Positions 33,301-53,812 are shown, counted from the first letter of the stretch. The stretch: 64,000 bases of DNA from Prorocentrum cordatum (GCA_963575745.1 CAUYUJ010014548.1:7501-71500), one strand, 5' to 3'. Program-made: numbers and translations. The notes: a model not told the origin generated them from the letters alone.

Positions 33301-36070
33301 TCGTGTTCATAGCCAGCATATGATGCTGTTCATTCGCATGTCGAAGGCGCTATCCTGCTCCATTCCGTCGATGTTCTTTACTTTTTCCTGCTCCGACCGC
33401 CGACGTTTCTACCACCGACCATTTACTTGAGCCTCTGCTAAGTCCGAGTCCGTCATTCAGGTCCGTGTATAGTATCGGGGTACTTCTGTAGGGGAGCTCC
33501 GAGAGCACTTGGTCGTACCATTCTATGAGTGTCTTGACTGTCGCTACAGAATGAAAGATCTCGGCCGTGCGCTTCGGCTGCGTCGGAAAATAAATAATGA
33601 TTGCTGTCGCGTCCAGCGGGCCGCGCTGGATCCGCACGGCCATGGCGCGTCCATGGGCGCCCTCAGGACTGGCCCACGTACGGCAAATGTGGGCCTCTGT
33701 AAAAGAACGGTGTAATATTACGGCGCATCCAGCAGATTTTTTCGTATAGGGACCATCTGCGGCGACCTCTGCTTCGAGAATCAAACGACCATGAACTCGC
33801 CGACTAAGAATCTGCTCTGTGGGTCGCCTGGGTCCAAGAAGTATGATGTCCATGTTGGGGCAAGCAAGAACAATATCATCAGCACGCGATCCAGAAAAAT
33901 GTAATGGATTGAACCTATCACGCGGAGGGTCATCGGCCAGCAGGCCGTGCTAGCTTCTGGAGCGGGATCTGGGTGTATGGCCAATCGGGTCCCCTCGTGG
34001 ACCTCATGGGCGCTGCCAGAAGACTGCCTCGAGCTGTCACGGCAGCTATAAGGAGGAGGAGGAGGAGGAGGAGGAGGAGGAGGAGGAGGAGGAGGAAGAG
34101 AAGGAATAGGAGGAAGGGGGAGCAGGAGCAAGCAAACGAGCTAGAGGTCTCTTGGATGCCTCTCGGAGCCTCTTGGGATATCTCTTGGGCGCTTCTTGGA
34201 GGCCTCTTGGGCCGTCTTGGGGGTCTCTCGGCGGTCCTGGAGGGCTCTTGTGCGTCTTGGGGGCCTCAGGGGGCAGGTCCCAAACACACGGCGTCTCGAT
34301 TTTTTCGAGACACGGGCCCCCGACCTCTCGACCACTTCCCCTGGGCCGGTTTTTCTTCCCGAGTAGTTTTTTGACGGTCTCGAGGCCCGGTAGGGGCCCC
34401 GAGAGGCCGAAAACTATGATAAATCTCCGTCTCGATTTTTTCGAGACGCCCGATGTCTGGGGTTATCTCCTCGATGCCCGGACCCCCGACGTGGTATTTT
34501 TTCACAGCGTGGACGCCGCCCAAGGTCTCGACCCGTTCTGCAGATCAGCGCTGTCGTCCCAAGCTGACTGTTGTTGACTGGCCGTGGCGACGGCTAGTAG
34601 GAGGAGGAGGAGGAGGAGGAGGAGGAGGAGGAGGAGGAGGAGGAGGAGGAGGAACCCGCAAGGCCAAGCTTCAGCAGGGGCCCCCGGGAGCTGGAAATGT
34701 CCCCGAGCCTTCCGCCGTTTCTCTTTCGCGACGTGAGGATGTCTGGGCTTCTCCAGGCTCGTGGGTCAAACATGCCCCCTGGCACTCTCCAGTGGTGCGT
34801 CCCGTCGAGCTTCAGAAGGAGTGCAGCCATGGCCACGAGGGCGCCCCAAGAGACCCCCCCTCCCCAACAACTCTGGCCTCTAATCTGGAAGCGTGTCCGA
34901 ACCCATCCCTCCTCAGGGCAGCACAGCTGGTTGCCGAGAGGAGGCTGCAACACCGATCAACGATGTGCTGCCAACCCAGCCTGCCAACCGAGCCTGCAGG
35001 GTGGGCCATTCCCATTTCCCTGCGCTCCAACTCCGGCTTCGGCTTCGGCTGTGATGCGCTTCGAAGCGCCATGGGGCCAGCTTATCTCAGGTCGGGCATG
35101 TCCCCCTCCAGGCGGACTTTGGACGAACCCCAAAAAATACCACCCCAATGCCCCCAAACTGCTCAAAAATGGTCAAACAATCGTCCCCAGACTATCTTTT
35201 GACTATTCTTGAATCTTCCTCCTGTAGAGGGGCAGGCCCGACTTAAAAGCTTCTCCGAATCGGTTTGCCGCTCGCACGGGCTCAGACACGCAACGCCTTG
35301 GTCGTTTCCAGGAGGGGAAAAAACACACAGACACAATTCATCGTCGACTCCCCAGAAATTACAGGAAACTATGGGAAGTGGGGGGGGAGACAAAAACCCA
35401 GAAAATAGAAGGACATATGGGGCATCTTTTTTTTATGTGTGCGTGTGTGGATTTATTTGTGTGTCCCAGGGCCCCTGCACGTTTGTCCACCCGCGGGCCC
35501 CGGAAGCCCCGGCCCGTGCCCCGGGGCCGGCCTCTCGGCCCCAGCCGTGTTCCGACGGCCCCGGGGCGCGGCGAGGGCCCCCGGAGGCAGAGGCCCGCCG
35601 CACACCTCCCGCGGTGTCTTGGCCCTCCTGCTCCTCCTCCTCCTCCTCCTCCTCCTCCTCCTCCTCCTCCTCCTCCTCCTCCTCCTCCTACCCCTCCTCC
35701 TCCTCCTCTCGTCCTTTCGCCGCCTCCCTCCTTTCGCCTCCCTCAGAGGGGGGGGTGCAAATCATGACCGGCGGCATGTGCGCGGCCCAGCGGGGGGGCC
35801 TGGGACGTAATGAAATAAGAAGAGGCGCCATGAAATCCGAGGAAATCTCATGGCCCGCGCCATGATATCCACCCCCCCCTAGTCATCACCCCCCTCTTTT
35901 CCGCTCCCGACTCACGGTGCGAAGGCGTCTGGAGGTGCCGCCCTCCCACTCGCGCGGCTGGCGGCCAGGCCGCGGGTCCTTTCGCGGCTGGTTGGCGGTC
36001 ATGTACATCTCGCCCGCCGCTCGCAGGTCGCCGTCCTCCTCGGAGGAAGCGGCCTGCTTCAAGATCAGGC
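1540..36070 (-). CDS. IFT122: Intraflagellar transport protein 122 homologue, C-terminal TPR-like region, five exons (partial)
   Basis: Subunit of the IFT-A complex, which carries cargo back along the flagellum. Five small exons read in order on the - strand: 36070-35979 (ends NQPRK), 10584-10537 ([16 protein letters not shown]), 8605-8516 ([11 protein letters not shown] to HYAFAK), 4855-4784 ([10 protein letters not shown] to SHRWEE) and 1599-1540 (AFQLSQQ to KIYLPWA). Joined, they give one ungapped stretch matching the IFT122 helical-repeat region (family pattern: MYxxAxxxxKA, YxKxGDxxxLxxLHxExxRWxEAF, HPExxxxIYxPYA). All junctions are phase 0. Donors are GA (AAG|GAC, AAG|GAT) or GC (GAG|GCC), and acceptors are AG. 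Introns are 25394, 1931, 3660 and 3184 nt. The first exon may start at 36053 instead. The N-terminal WD40 exons and the C-terminus are not found and must lie outside the window or be lost. The call rests on recalled family sequence. A related IFT-A subunit (WDR35, IFT140) is less likely. Confidence 0.8.
1615..1740. repeat. CCT/GGA trinucleotide tract
   Basis: Imperfect (CCT)n homopyrimidine tract, 15 bp outside the acceptor of the IFT122 exon at 1540-1599. Confidence 0.95.
1773..3510 (+). pseudogene. 5'-truncated LINE fragment (end of RT, zinc fingers, C-terminal region)
   Basis: The first part (1773-2204) reads like the thumb and post-RT region of dinoflagellate LINEs: [55 protein letters not shown]. 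The next frame (2232-2543, [12 protein letters not shown] ... NPWAQ-like) continues the same element. A third frame at 2595-2950 holds Cys/His pairs ([41 protein letters not shown]). Several frameshifts show it is dead. It lies antisense inside the intron between the last two visible IFT122 exons. Confidence 0.75.
3511..3989. other. No gene recognised
   Basis: GC-rich sequence in an IFT122 intron. It ends with a short (AGTTC)3 at about 3989-4005, before a long CCT tract. Confidence 0.5.
4005..4690. repeat. Long interrupted CCT tract
   Basis: About 690 bp, almost entirely pyrimidine on +, with a (CAT) island near 4412-4440. Encodes only Pro/Ser/Leu shadows. It lies in the intron just downstream of the exon at 4784-4855. 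Confidence 0.95.
5045..5250. repeat. GGA tract with (GGATGGA)n core
   Basis: Homopurine on + with a short GGATGGA tandem near 5134-5166. It lies in an IFT122 intron. Confidence 0.95.
5251..6437. other. Intronic sequence without recognised gene, apart from one foldback element
   Basis: It contains the foldback element at 5641-5815. The remainder shows no convincing exon. Confidence 0.5.
5641..5815. mobile_element. Foldback element with 16-bp perfect inverted ends
   Basis: GCTGTCCCGTGGCCTC at the left and GAGGCCACGGGACAGC at the right. A second internal arm (CCGCTGTTCTCT / AGAGAACAGTG) makes a nested hairpin at 5741-5811. Confidence 0.65.
6438..6564. repeat. GGA tract
   Basis: Nearly pure (GGA)n, about 42 units. 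Confidence 0.97.
6870..7070. repeat. Tandem repeat of about 80 bp, two and a half units
   Basis: Units begin CCGTGAAACT.TTGCAA and share GCGGCGCT, GCGAGA.CCACATTT and ACCCGCCCTC. A related degenerate unit occurs at 36900-37080. The flanking bases 6565-6870 hold no recognised gene. Confidence 0.7.
7180..7410. repeat. GGA tract
   Basis: Interrupted (GGA)n, about 230 bp. Confidence 0.97.
7411..8515. other. Intronic sequence, no gene recognised, CT-rich end
   Basis: No protein was recognised at 7411-8205. From 8206 to 8500 the sequence is CT-rich with short (CGT) and (CCT) runs. It then meets the donor of the exon ending HYAFAK. Confidence 0.5.
8606..9262. other. Intronic sequence with a small 40-bp tandem
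   Basis: A GTTAAAGCAG(T/C)TTGCGCCC unit is duplicated at 9200-9260, just before the foldback element. No gene was recognised. Confidence 0.5.
9263..9418. mobile_element. Foldback element with near-perfect 70-bp arms and CAG duplication
   Basis: The arms begin GTAGGGGGCCACATGCGA and run to GGTTCACTTCG; a loop of about 15 bp separates them. CAG lies on both sides (9260-9262 and 9419-9421). On + the insert therefore reads CAG|GTAGGG ... CTAC CAG, which supplies a GT donor and an AG acceptor. It lies in an IFT122 intron. Confidence 0.8.
9510..9665. repeat. Minisatellite, unit CCTCGAACCCAGAA
   Basis: About ten imperfect 12-18 bp units. Confidence 0.9.
9860..10460. repeat. Interrupted CCT tracts
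   Basis: Two CCT-rich blocks (9860-10045 and 10140-10460) around about 90 bp of mixed sequence. The second ends about 75 bp from the exon at 10537-10584. Confidence 0.93.
10640..11030. other. C-rich then mixed sequence, no gene recognised
   Basis: Low-complexity C/T to 10860. Then GGTGCCC(G/T)GGTGCC repeats at 10970-11060 lead into the TATAGCCC array. Confidence 0.5.
11050..11740. repeat. Degenerate (TATAGCCC)n satellite
   Basis: About 690 bp of 8-9 bp units (CCCTATAG variants). It resembles, but does not equal, the plant/dinoflagellate-type telomere unit TTTAGGG. Confidence 0.95.
11741..12189. other. No gene recognised
   Basis: Unique sequence with no convincing exon on either strand. Confidence 0.5.
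12190..12790. repeat. Degenerate GAT/GCT trinucleotide array
   Basis: About 600 bp of GATGAT, GATGCT and GACGAT units. One frame encodes Asp-rich and another Met/Leu-rich low-complexity sequence. A similar array is at 17750-17920. Confidence 0.93.
12791..13221. other. Region downstream of the adhesin-like gene
   Basis: Probable 3' flank or 3' UTR of the nested gene, with no polyadenylation signal obvious to me and no other exon recognised. Confidence 0.4.
13222..17646 (-). CDS. Secreted adhesin-like protein: Cys-rich repeats, VWA domain and C-terminal VWD-like domain
   Basis: Exons 17646-17404, 17233-14788 and 14537-13222 total 4005 nt (1334 aa). The start has a hydrophobic leader ([10 protein letters not shown] then [11 protein letters not shown]), so export is likely. 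Seven repeats follow, each about 85 aa with the pattern PVG..C, S(M/L)AEC..AA, DS...P(Y/H)GC, PGA(S/T)P, FN.C.(D/E)CG, HAIC(R/K). Pro/Thr linkers such as PTPQPT join them. Between repeats 3 and 4 is a VWA domain (16159-15511) with a degenerate MIDAS-like [10 protein letters not shown]. The C-terminus (13674-13273) begins [15 protein letters not shown] and ends [11 protein letters not shown], as in VWD-like domains. Intron 1 is 170 nt (GC-AG). Intron 2 is a 250-nt TIR element. Extracellular adhesion or cell-surface matrix is a plausible role; no enzyme function is visible. The gene lies wholly inside an intron of the IFT122-like gene. Confidence 0.85.
14538..14792 (-). mobile_element. Introner-like TIR element acting as intron 2 of the adhesin-like gene
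   Basis: The two ends are imperfect inverted repeats of about 48 bp. Left on +: TTTTCGGGGATCTTC, then CCCGGGTCAATCCAGAC and CCCGGGTCAGC. The right end, reverse-complemented, reads TTTCGGGAGCCTTG, then CGGGGGTCAATCCAGAC and GGGGTCAGCC. The element is flanked by a 5-bp direct repeat AATTT (14538-14542 and 14788-14792). Excising 250 nt leaves one AATTT, rejoins SVGAN to CLVGLEV in the sixth Cys-rich repeat and moves the frame by one base, exactly the offset between the two open frames. Unspliced, the frame stops at 14699. No GT/GC/GA-AG pair fits the duplicated edge, so splicing would be non-canonical. Confidence 0.8.
17234..17403 (-). other. Intron 1 of the adhesin-like gene (GC-AG)
   Basis: 170 nt. 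Donor GAGTGCCAG|GCAGCGG, acceptor CTCTTCCAG|GCGGCGG. Both edges carry CAGGC, the short exon-edge repeat typical of dinoflagellate introns. It is strongly pyrimidine-rich in the gene sense. Removal restores the repeat motif [11 protein letters not shown] and shifts the frame exactly as needed. Confidence 0.8.
18230..18460. repeat. (TG)n / TGCG microsatellite
   Basis: Alternating pyrimidine-purine tract able to adopt Z-DNA. Similar tracts are at 20240-20370, 24025-24130, 36430-36870 and 38660-38880. Confidence 0.9.
18480..19215. repeat. 20-bp minisatellite array in higher-order repeat copy 1
   Basis: The unit is TGTGTTCTGCCGTGCTCCTG with many variants. Related arrays lie at 20400-20587, 22161-22860, 24130-24840, 24930-25100, 26448-26515 and 27973-28240. 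Because 20 is not a multiple of three, it is read in rotating frames. This produces long spurious Cys-rich open frames on + and Gln/His/Arg-rich ones on -. Confidence 0.9.
20798..22090 (-). CDS. Hypothetical protein of retrogene A, intact 430-aa frame
   Basis: The ATG lies 50 nt downstream of the spliced leader, a normal dinoflagellate 5' UTR length, so this is the natural start. The sequence begins [14 protein letters not shown] and has an Arg/Ala-rich helical N-terminus ([20 protein letters not shown]), a Pro/Gly middle and an acidic C-terminal half ([26 protein letters not shown]). No domain was recognised. The absence of introns fits origin from processed mRNA. A paralogous, frame-disrupted copy is retrogene B. 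Whether it is expressed is unknown. Confidence 0.6.
   Translation of the reverse strand: MGHSGCGAAWAAASARTLARRLRREHRRAIGESRAAALAWRSAALRRSLEAHWQLADRVGAHAPKFGETIAAARVLGVKGGLQEALEDLALGNWARHAPPPGQARLRPVPEATQLLPPGAILAIDLEAQLAAGALQVSPAPSIGDGEGDDGSGLSAFERSLAAELGGKTGQDELESVDAVWESDVAVEVCVAEAATEPCHPAGPRARRRSGALPCRSRRTPLRGGAEPHVPLSLRSCVATAESVVEALGCGPLAPADRAGCAPLPPVSGHARAEHGAGGRASADGMADASDAGSSRPFTCGPVEYADDVVPHLGGSCVVSDDVVKGPLGGSAIEHAVGMEPLVADSVGCTAGDGHSGSVCGFASFLDDFSVACAAQGPKSGVESLLDWAEARALGVRLGSAGCPDAEGRVRFLDGLLVRARCTTRPKSSA
22140..22160 (-). other. Genomic dinoflagellate spliced-leader relic (exact)
   Basis: The reverse complement of all 21 core DinoSL bases is present, with A at 22161 completing the 22-mer. 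It is not an SL RNA gene, because no GT donor or snRNA-like tail follows it. It is the cDNA copy of a trans-spliced mRNA 5' end. Confidence 0.95.
25101..26447 (-). mobile_element. Retroposed trans-spliced mRNA B (DinoSL-tagged), pseudogene paralogue of A
   Basis: DinoSL with one mismatch at 26445-26425 marks the 5' end. The 3' end is GCCTTGAAGGCCCCGTC followed by TTTAACCTTAACTTT, nearly the same tail as A. The flanks share a 14-bp direct repeat with one mismatch (25087-25100 TGCTGCTGCGTGCT and 26448-26461). The body shares protein stretches with A, such as [15 protein letters not shown] and [19 protein letters not shown], but in different frames, so the coding sequence is broken. A second CAAG-ended relic (TCGGTTCAAG) follows the leader and may be an older leader copy. 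Confidence 0.82.
26425..26445 (-). other. Genomic spliced-leader relic, one mismatch
   Basis: It matches DinoSL at 20 of 21 bases; on the + strand 26429 is C where the leader predicts A. It marks the 5' end of retrogene B. Confidence 0.9.
26673..27893 (-). pseudogene. Coding remnant of retrogene C, two frames
   Basis: The first part (27893-27462) starts 58 nt after the leader and is Ala-rich ([21 protein letters not shown]), ending in a basic stretch [12 protein letters not shown]. The second (27431-26673) holds [16 protein letters not shown], a duplicated GGFIGGFIG, and a helical C-terminus ([19 protein letters not shown]). The change of frame near 27450 indicates one indel or an unrecognised shift. 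Function unknown. Confidence 0.5.
27951..27971 (-). other. Genomic spliced-leader relic (exact)
   Basis: All 21 core bases match on the - strand. It marks the 5' end of retrogene C. Confidence 0.95.
29112..29450. repeat. Tandem repeat of about 118 bp, three units
   Basis: Units near 29112, 29230 and 29350 share TTAGTAAGA.CTTTATT, GATATGATGC.GATTCAGCC, ACGTCCAGCTCGCTT and CGCTTCC(T/C)GTCATCCGC. No coding or RNA structure was recognised. Confidence 0.8.
29451..30711. other. No gene recognised; short purine tract
   Basis: Contains GGA-type sequence and (ACTGG)n at 30040-30115. The rest is unassigned and runs into the 3' end of the decayed LINE. Confidence 0.5.
30712..33960 (-). pseudogene. Decayed LINE with endonuclease, RT and zinc-finger remnants
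   Basis: Successive - strand frames give the parts in order: an EEP endonuclease piece (33853-33350; [11 protein letters not shown] in place of the GDFN-type motif), a long linker (33319-32411), RT with motif B-like GVGGLMGDP and motif C TYADDVFQ (32462-31737), a C2H2-like finger ending [12 protein letters not shown] (about 31640), and a C-terminal tail with GPPHLHIFM (about 30990) ending at 30712. The YADD and motif A/B style differ from the WVDD element at 54-60 kb, so two LINE lineages are present. Each part is in a different frame, so it is a dead copy. Confidence 0.8.
34045..34110. repeat. GGA tract
   Basis: Short (GGA)n next to the 5' end of the decayed LINE. Another lies at 34600-34652. 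Confidence 0.95.
34250..34520. repeat. Region with two copies of the hairpin TCTCGATTTTTTCGAGA
   Basis: Hairpins occur at about 34288-34304 and 34429-34446, each followed by a GGGCCCCCGAC- or GCCCGATG-type sequence. The stretch between (GGTTTTTCTTCCCGAGTAG ... GAGAGGCCGAAAA) resembles 51780-51855, so this is a dispersed family. Confidence 0.55.
35091..35242. mobile_element. Family I TIR element, copy 2
   Basis: Ends GTCGGGCATGTCCCCCTCC and GAGGGGCAGGCCCGAC are inverted. The interior holds AAACAATCGTCCCCAGACTA and CTTCCTCCTGTAGAGG. Confidence 0.75.
35625..35715. repeat. CCT tract
   Basis: (CCT)n of about 90 bp, just before the family VIII repeat. Confidence 0.95.
35750..35915. repeat. Dispersed repeat family VIII, copy 1
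   Basis: About 150 bp, roughly 90% identical by eye to 42012-42165: GTGCAAATCATGACCGGCGG, ATGTGCGCGGCCCAGCGGG, GACGTAATGAAA, CCATGATATCCACCCCCC and CCCCCTCTTTTCCGC. The ends are weakly inverted, so it may be another TIR element. It abuts the first visible IFT122 exon. Confidence 0.75.
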
Positions 36071-37898
36071 CTTCGCAGGGCGGCGGGGAACGGGGAGACG
36101 TCGTGCGGCGGCGACGACGACGACGTCGAAGGCGGTGACGACGTCGACGGCGACGGCCGCGGCGACAACGTCGACTATGTTGTTCCGCAGGCTGCTGGGC
36201 GACGCAGCGAAACTCCGACCAGGACGGACCCCCCGTGCGGTCTGAGGACGAGTCTTGAGCGGATGCCTCGGGGGCGACCAAGGGACGTGGAAGAGGGGGG
36301 TTAGCCAAGTTAGGTGCGCTCGCGTCAACATCTGACATCCTACCCCTCCCTCCCATCCCTTACCATGGCGCTGATTTTCTCTATCCGCGGACGCGTGTCG
36401 TAGCGGACCTGTGGCTCCGCGCGCGTGTGCGTAGTGGGTGGTGGTGCGCGTGCGTGCGTGCGTGTGTGCGTGGTTGTGGTTGTTGTGGTGGTGGTGTGTA
36501 TGTGTGTGTGTGTGCGTGTGTGCGCGTGTGCTGTGGTGTGACGTGGTGTGGCGTCTTGGTGGTTTGGTGGTGGGCCAGGTGCGTACGTGCGTGATGGCGG
36601 TGGTGGTGGTGGTGGTGGCGGTGGTGGTGTGTGTGTGTGTGTGTCTGTGTGTGTGCGCATGTGTGTGCGATTATGTGTGTGTGTGTGTGTTTGCGTGCGT
36701 GCGTGTGTGTCTGTGTGTGCGCGCGTGTGATGTGGTGTGACGCGGTGTAGCGTGGTGGTGGTGGGTGGGGTAGTGCGGTGGTGGTGGCGGTGCGCGGTGG
36801 TGGTGCGCGTGCGTGCGTGCGTGCGTTGGTGGGTGGAAGTGGCGGTGGGTGTGCGTGCGGCGGGGCGGGGCGTGGTGCGGCGCGGTGGTGGCGGGCGGAT
36901 GGGCGCGCGAGAAAGAGGCCCGCGCTGGGGCGAGAACGCCATCCTGAACGACGGAGGCAAAACACCGATCCGAAAATGAGGCCCACGCTGCAGCGGGAGC
37001 ACGATTCGGAACGATTCGGGAGCAGAAATGAAGCCGGCGCCTCAGCGAGAGCAGCATTTTGAAAAAAAACGGAGGCGAAAACCCAACTCCCGGGAATCCT
37101 GTGTGTAAAAAAACAGTACGCGGGGGGGGGGTCGAATATTCCCAGGACGCCATCAGGGAAAGAGGGAGAGTAGTATTCATATTGAGTAATTGTAAATCAT
37201 GGCCCGGGGCATGTGCGCGGACGAGGGGGGGGGCAGCGAACGTGCCGAAAGAAGAAGAAGAGGGGGCCAGGACACGTGGGCGATTTCGGAAGCCCTGAAC
37301 CCAACAACGTTTCCATCTCTTGGGGGCGCATGTTTTACTTCCGCCGCCTTCCGCCGAGCTTCCGCCGGCGGAGGCAACCTCGCTTTACTTCCACCGACCT
37401 TCCGCCGCGAAAGGGATGCCAACTCCTTCGATCCTCGAGGGCACGGCCCTTCTTGGCACGCCTCACAGGGGAGGCAACTTGGCCCCGGCCTTGACATCCC
37501 CACCTGCCCGTGGTCCAAGGGCTCCCAACGTCGCGCTTCGAAGCTGCGCGAAGCTGCGCCAAGCGCGAATCACTCCGCGCTCCCGCGCCGCCTCCCAGGG
37601 GAGAAGCGGCGGAGGAGGAGGAGTCGGAGCCGCACCGCGCAGCGCGAATAGCTTCGCGCCTTCGGGGGCGCCCTTGTGGTCGTCCCCCCCCCTCTTGGAC
37701 GGCCCCGGATGTCGCACCGATCGGGGACCGCGCTCGCCAAGAGAGAGCCGAGAGCCTGCTCGGCGCGTCGTGCCGCTCTCGGGCTCCACCGGGGGCCGCT
37801 CCGCTGTGCGCCATCGGGCACTCCCGAGCGCCCCGGGCTGCCTCGCCCCGGCGCTCCCGTCGCCACTGGCCAGAGGGTGACGACGCAGCACGCTGTAG
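36071..37898. other. Upstream of the first visible IFT122 exon: GT-rich DNA, no gene recognised
   Basis: (GTGT/GGT)n sequence occupies 36430-36870. 36900-37080 resembles the 80-bp unit at 6.9 kb. 37320-37480 shares CTTCCGCCGAGCTTCCGCC with 41590-41620, another dispersed repeat. Confidence 0.5.
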
Positions 37899-38054
37899 GT
37901 CGGGCATCCCCCGACCGGGGGATGCTGGATGACAAATAAAAAAATACCCTAAAGATGCCCCCCAAACGCTCCAACATGGTAGCACAAATCGTCATCCGTC
38001 TGGTTTTGGGGGGATTCTGTTTGAAAATCCCCCCTGGAGAGGGACTGGCCCGAC
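37899..38054. mobile_element. Family I TIR element, copy 3 (divergent)
   Basis: Ends GTCGGGCATCCCCC and GGGACTGGCCCGAC. The middle is diverged but keeps ATCGTCATCCGTC near the right half. Confidence 0.6.
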
Positions 38055-38691
38055 TGAAAGCACGCCTCGACCGCGACTCTCATCAGGAGCCATGCTGCCC
38101 TGTCTTGGCCAGGCGCAGGCCCAGACACGCGGCCAGTCTGACAAAGACCACGGGAGCGAGCCGTCGCACGCCTTCGGCGCTCTCTGGCTTGAGGTATGCC
38201 GTGGGTTGCGCTGCCTTTTGCTCTGCGGTGCTTCAGGCTGTCCTACAGTGGGGGCTCGGCCACAAGAAACCTCCACAAGAAACCCAACCCTGAACTCCGC
38301 GATTTGTTCAGCGAAGATCCAAATTTGTCGATCGAAGATCGTCAAGATCTTTTTTGGGGGCCCATCGAAATCCAAGAAACCCAGGGCACCCTGGCAGAAT
38401 CCAACTGGTTTCTTGGCACGCGCCCCCACTGTACGCTGGCTCTCCCTGTTGTGCATTTGTGTTGGACTGCGCTGCACTCCAATACGCCGCATGCAGTGGA
38501 CTGCGCTGCAGTGTACTGGACTTTCGGCTCGTCGGCACCAGTGGGCGCTGTTGGTGCCCCATGGTGCCCTACGGAGCTGTGCGTGTACATGAGAACGGGC
38601 GGTGTGTTTGGCTCGGCGCCACCCCTTGGGGGGCCCTTGGTGCCTACGGTACCCTATGAAACTCTGTGTGTGTGCGTGAGCGTGAGCGTGA

Positions 38692-38743
<52 letters not shown>

Positions 38744-39404
38744 GTGCGTGTGTGCGTGTGTGTGTGTGTGTGTGTGTGCGTGCGTCCTGTGTGTGTGTGT
38801 GCGTGCGTGTGTGTGTGAGAGAGAGAGTGATTGTGTGTGTGTGCGCGTGTGTGTGTGTGTGTGTGTGTGTGGGAGTGTGTGTGGGGCGAGGCGAGACTTG
38901 TCGGCTCGTCGCCTGCCCTAAGCGCTCTTTGTGCCTCACGGTGCCCTGCGGCGCCCCATGGTTCGGCTCGGCGCGGAAGTATCAGCCGCAGCAGTTGCTC
39001 TGGGCGTGGGAGACGATCTTGGAGCTCCAGAGGCCCCGCGCGAAGAATCTTGATAGTCAGTGTCGCAGCAAAAAGAATCGAGCAACTTTGGCGCACTGCT
39101 CTTGTAGCCAGTAGGCTGCCGCGTACAACTAACGCTGCAACTGTAAATTCAGATGATTGCTAATCTATTTGGGTCTCACTTGCCCTTCTTCCCCTCCGGG
39201 CATGGACTGCCCAGCGCGTCGACAAATCCGGCGCGGTTGCCAGACCCATGCCACGGCACCGCTCCGTGCCTGGAATTGCTGGCCACGGCGGCGGCCGCGC
39301 CCCGCGCGGGCCCGCCGCCGCCGCGGAGGGCGACGCCGAGGGCGCTCAGTTCTGCATGCGGATCGAGTCGTCCCACCTGCGCAGGCCCGACAACTCCACC
39401 AGAA
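38055..39404. other. Unassigned region with TG microsatellite
   Basis: An orphan exon-like - strand segment at about 38190-38083 reads PESAEGVRRLAPVV then LRLAKTGQHGS and a stop after an AG. Its gene is unknown. A TG tract lies at 38660-38880. Nothing else was recognised. Confidence 0.35.
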
Positions 39405-39592
39405 GCAGACACGACGCCAGAAAGATAAACTCTTGGCGCTCCGCGCGGGTGTCTTGGATCTGCGCTGGACCCCCCCCCGTCCCTGGCGGCGCGGGGCGGC
39501 GCTGGAGGCGCCGCCCAGGGGGGCCCGGCGCGGATCCGAGCAATCCGTGCGCAGCGCCAGACTGTTCGTGCGGCGCTCTTCCTTCCTCGGCC
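39405..39592. mobile_element. Family III TIR element, copy near the dioxygenase 3' end
   Basis: Left GATAAACTCTTGGCGCTCCG with GTGTCTTGGATCTGCGC. The right side carries GCGCGGATCCGAGCAATCC in inverted orientation. It may be the last intron of the dioxygenase gene, before the candidate C-terminal exon at about 39400-39345. Confidence 0.6.
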
Positions 39593-40602
39593 CACGGGGC
39601 ACAGGCCATCGGACGTGCGCGCGGACCTCTCGGGTCGGCGCCGACCCCCGCTCCCCCGCACCCGCTTTCCTGGCGCGCGCTGGGGGGTCGGCGCCCGCGG
39701 CGCCGCCCACGGGCGGCGGGGAGGGGGGCGTCTGTCGCCGACCCGAGATGCCCGCGCGGACCCCCTTCATTTTCGGCGCTGGCAGGCAAGGAACGGATCC
39801 TGAGGACAACGGGCTCTGGAACCCGTAGCTTTCCCCAAGGCCAAAGCTGGACCCAAACGTTGCTTTTCATGTTGTTGTCGTTTTGTGTTTCGTCTTGCTC
39901 TGCTTGTTTTCCCGTACCCCCCTGCCAAAACGAAGAACAAAGCACAGCCGAAATCCAGCACAACGGCGTTCCGGTCCAGCCCTGCCCAAGGCATCCCAGG
40001 CAATGTTTGTTGGCCGTCCCGGGGCCCGCGGAGGCCCCCGAGAGCCCGAACACGGCACACAAAACACCTCAGAACCAGTTTCCCGCATGAACCACTTGCT
40101 TCACGGTCGGGCCACAACTCAAGTCTCCCGTGGCCGGTCGGAGCGATCTGGGCACCCTGGGAATGCCGTCGGAGAGGCGCAGCCGCTGGAACGCGGGAAG
40201 ACGCCGAGGACCGACGAAAACGCCCGCAAACCTCAAACTCGAGCCCGGAACCCTGATGGTTCATGGGAGCTGACTTTTACTATCTCGTGTAGCGGTAACG
40301 CTTGGGCGGGGTGGGCATGCGATAGCCGCAGCAGACCTGTGAGCAACATAATCTGCCTTCGGGCACCCACATGTGGGGTGTGGGGCTTCCAAACCTCACC
40401 TCCACGTGCGATCGTTACTGTTGTCCGGGGGGGGGGGGGGGCAGGTAAAGACCGACGCGGGCCAGACGACACACAAATGCTCTCGTGGTGGTCGGCACCT
40501 GCGCGACGACCAAAAATGGGCTTTGCGCGAGGTGGCGTAGCGACCTTGCGCCGCAGCTTATGCGGGCCGCCGAAGACGACCCCGTTTTTTGGCGTCGCCC
40601 AC
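39593..40602. other. Possible last intron or 3' flank of the dioxygenase gene
   Basis: It begins after the GT at 40602. No exon was recognised except the candidate terminal exon just beyond the family III copy (about 39400-39345). Confidence 0.35.
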
Positions 40603-53516
<12,914 letters not shown>

Positions 53517-53812
53517 TGCGAGGAGGGGGAGGGGGAGGGGGAGGGGGAGGAGGAGATTCTGGAGATTCTGCCTGATCGCGTAGCGATTGGATGAAATTAA
53601 AGATCCGCTACCCTCCGTGGGGTGCGTTGGTCTCTGGCTTCGCGCTCAGCTCGACTGAGAGCCTTAGGCCAGAGTCCCTTGGCGATTCTCCGCAGGTAAG
53701 CAACGCCTGTCGGAGTTGGGGTCTCGCACCGACCCCCGAGTTTCCCGAGAAGCTGGTTTGCGTATGACCCGCAGACGGAACAGAACCAAAGATTCAGCCC
53801 AGCGTGGAACCT

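Larger units (their letters stand above)
10585..35978 (-). other. Giant 25.4-kb intron of the IFT122-like gene
   Basis: It lies between the exon ending NQPRK and the exon beginning AAEIF. The donor reads AAAG|GACC and the acceptor CGCCAG|GCC, so this is a GA-AG intron. It contains a complete nested gene on the same strand (13222-17646), the higher-order repeat array with three retroposed mRNAs, and a decayed LINE at 30.7-33.9 kb. The intron is inferred only from protein continuity across it. Confidence 0.65.
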
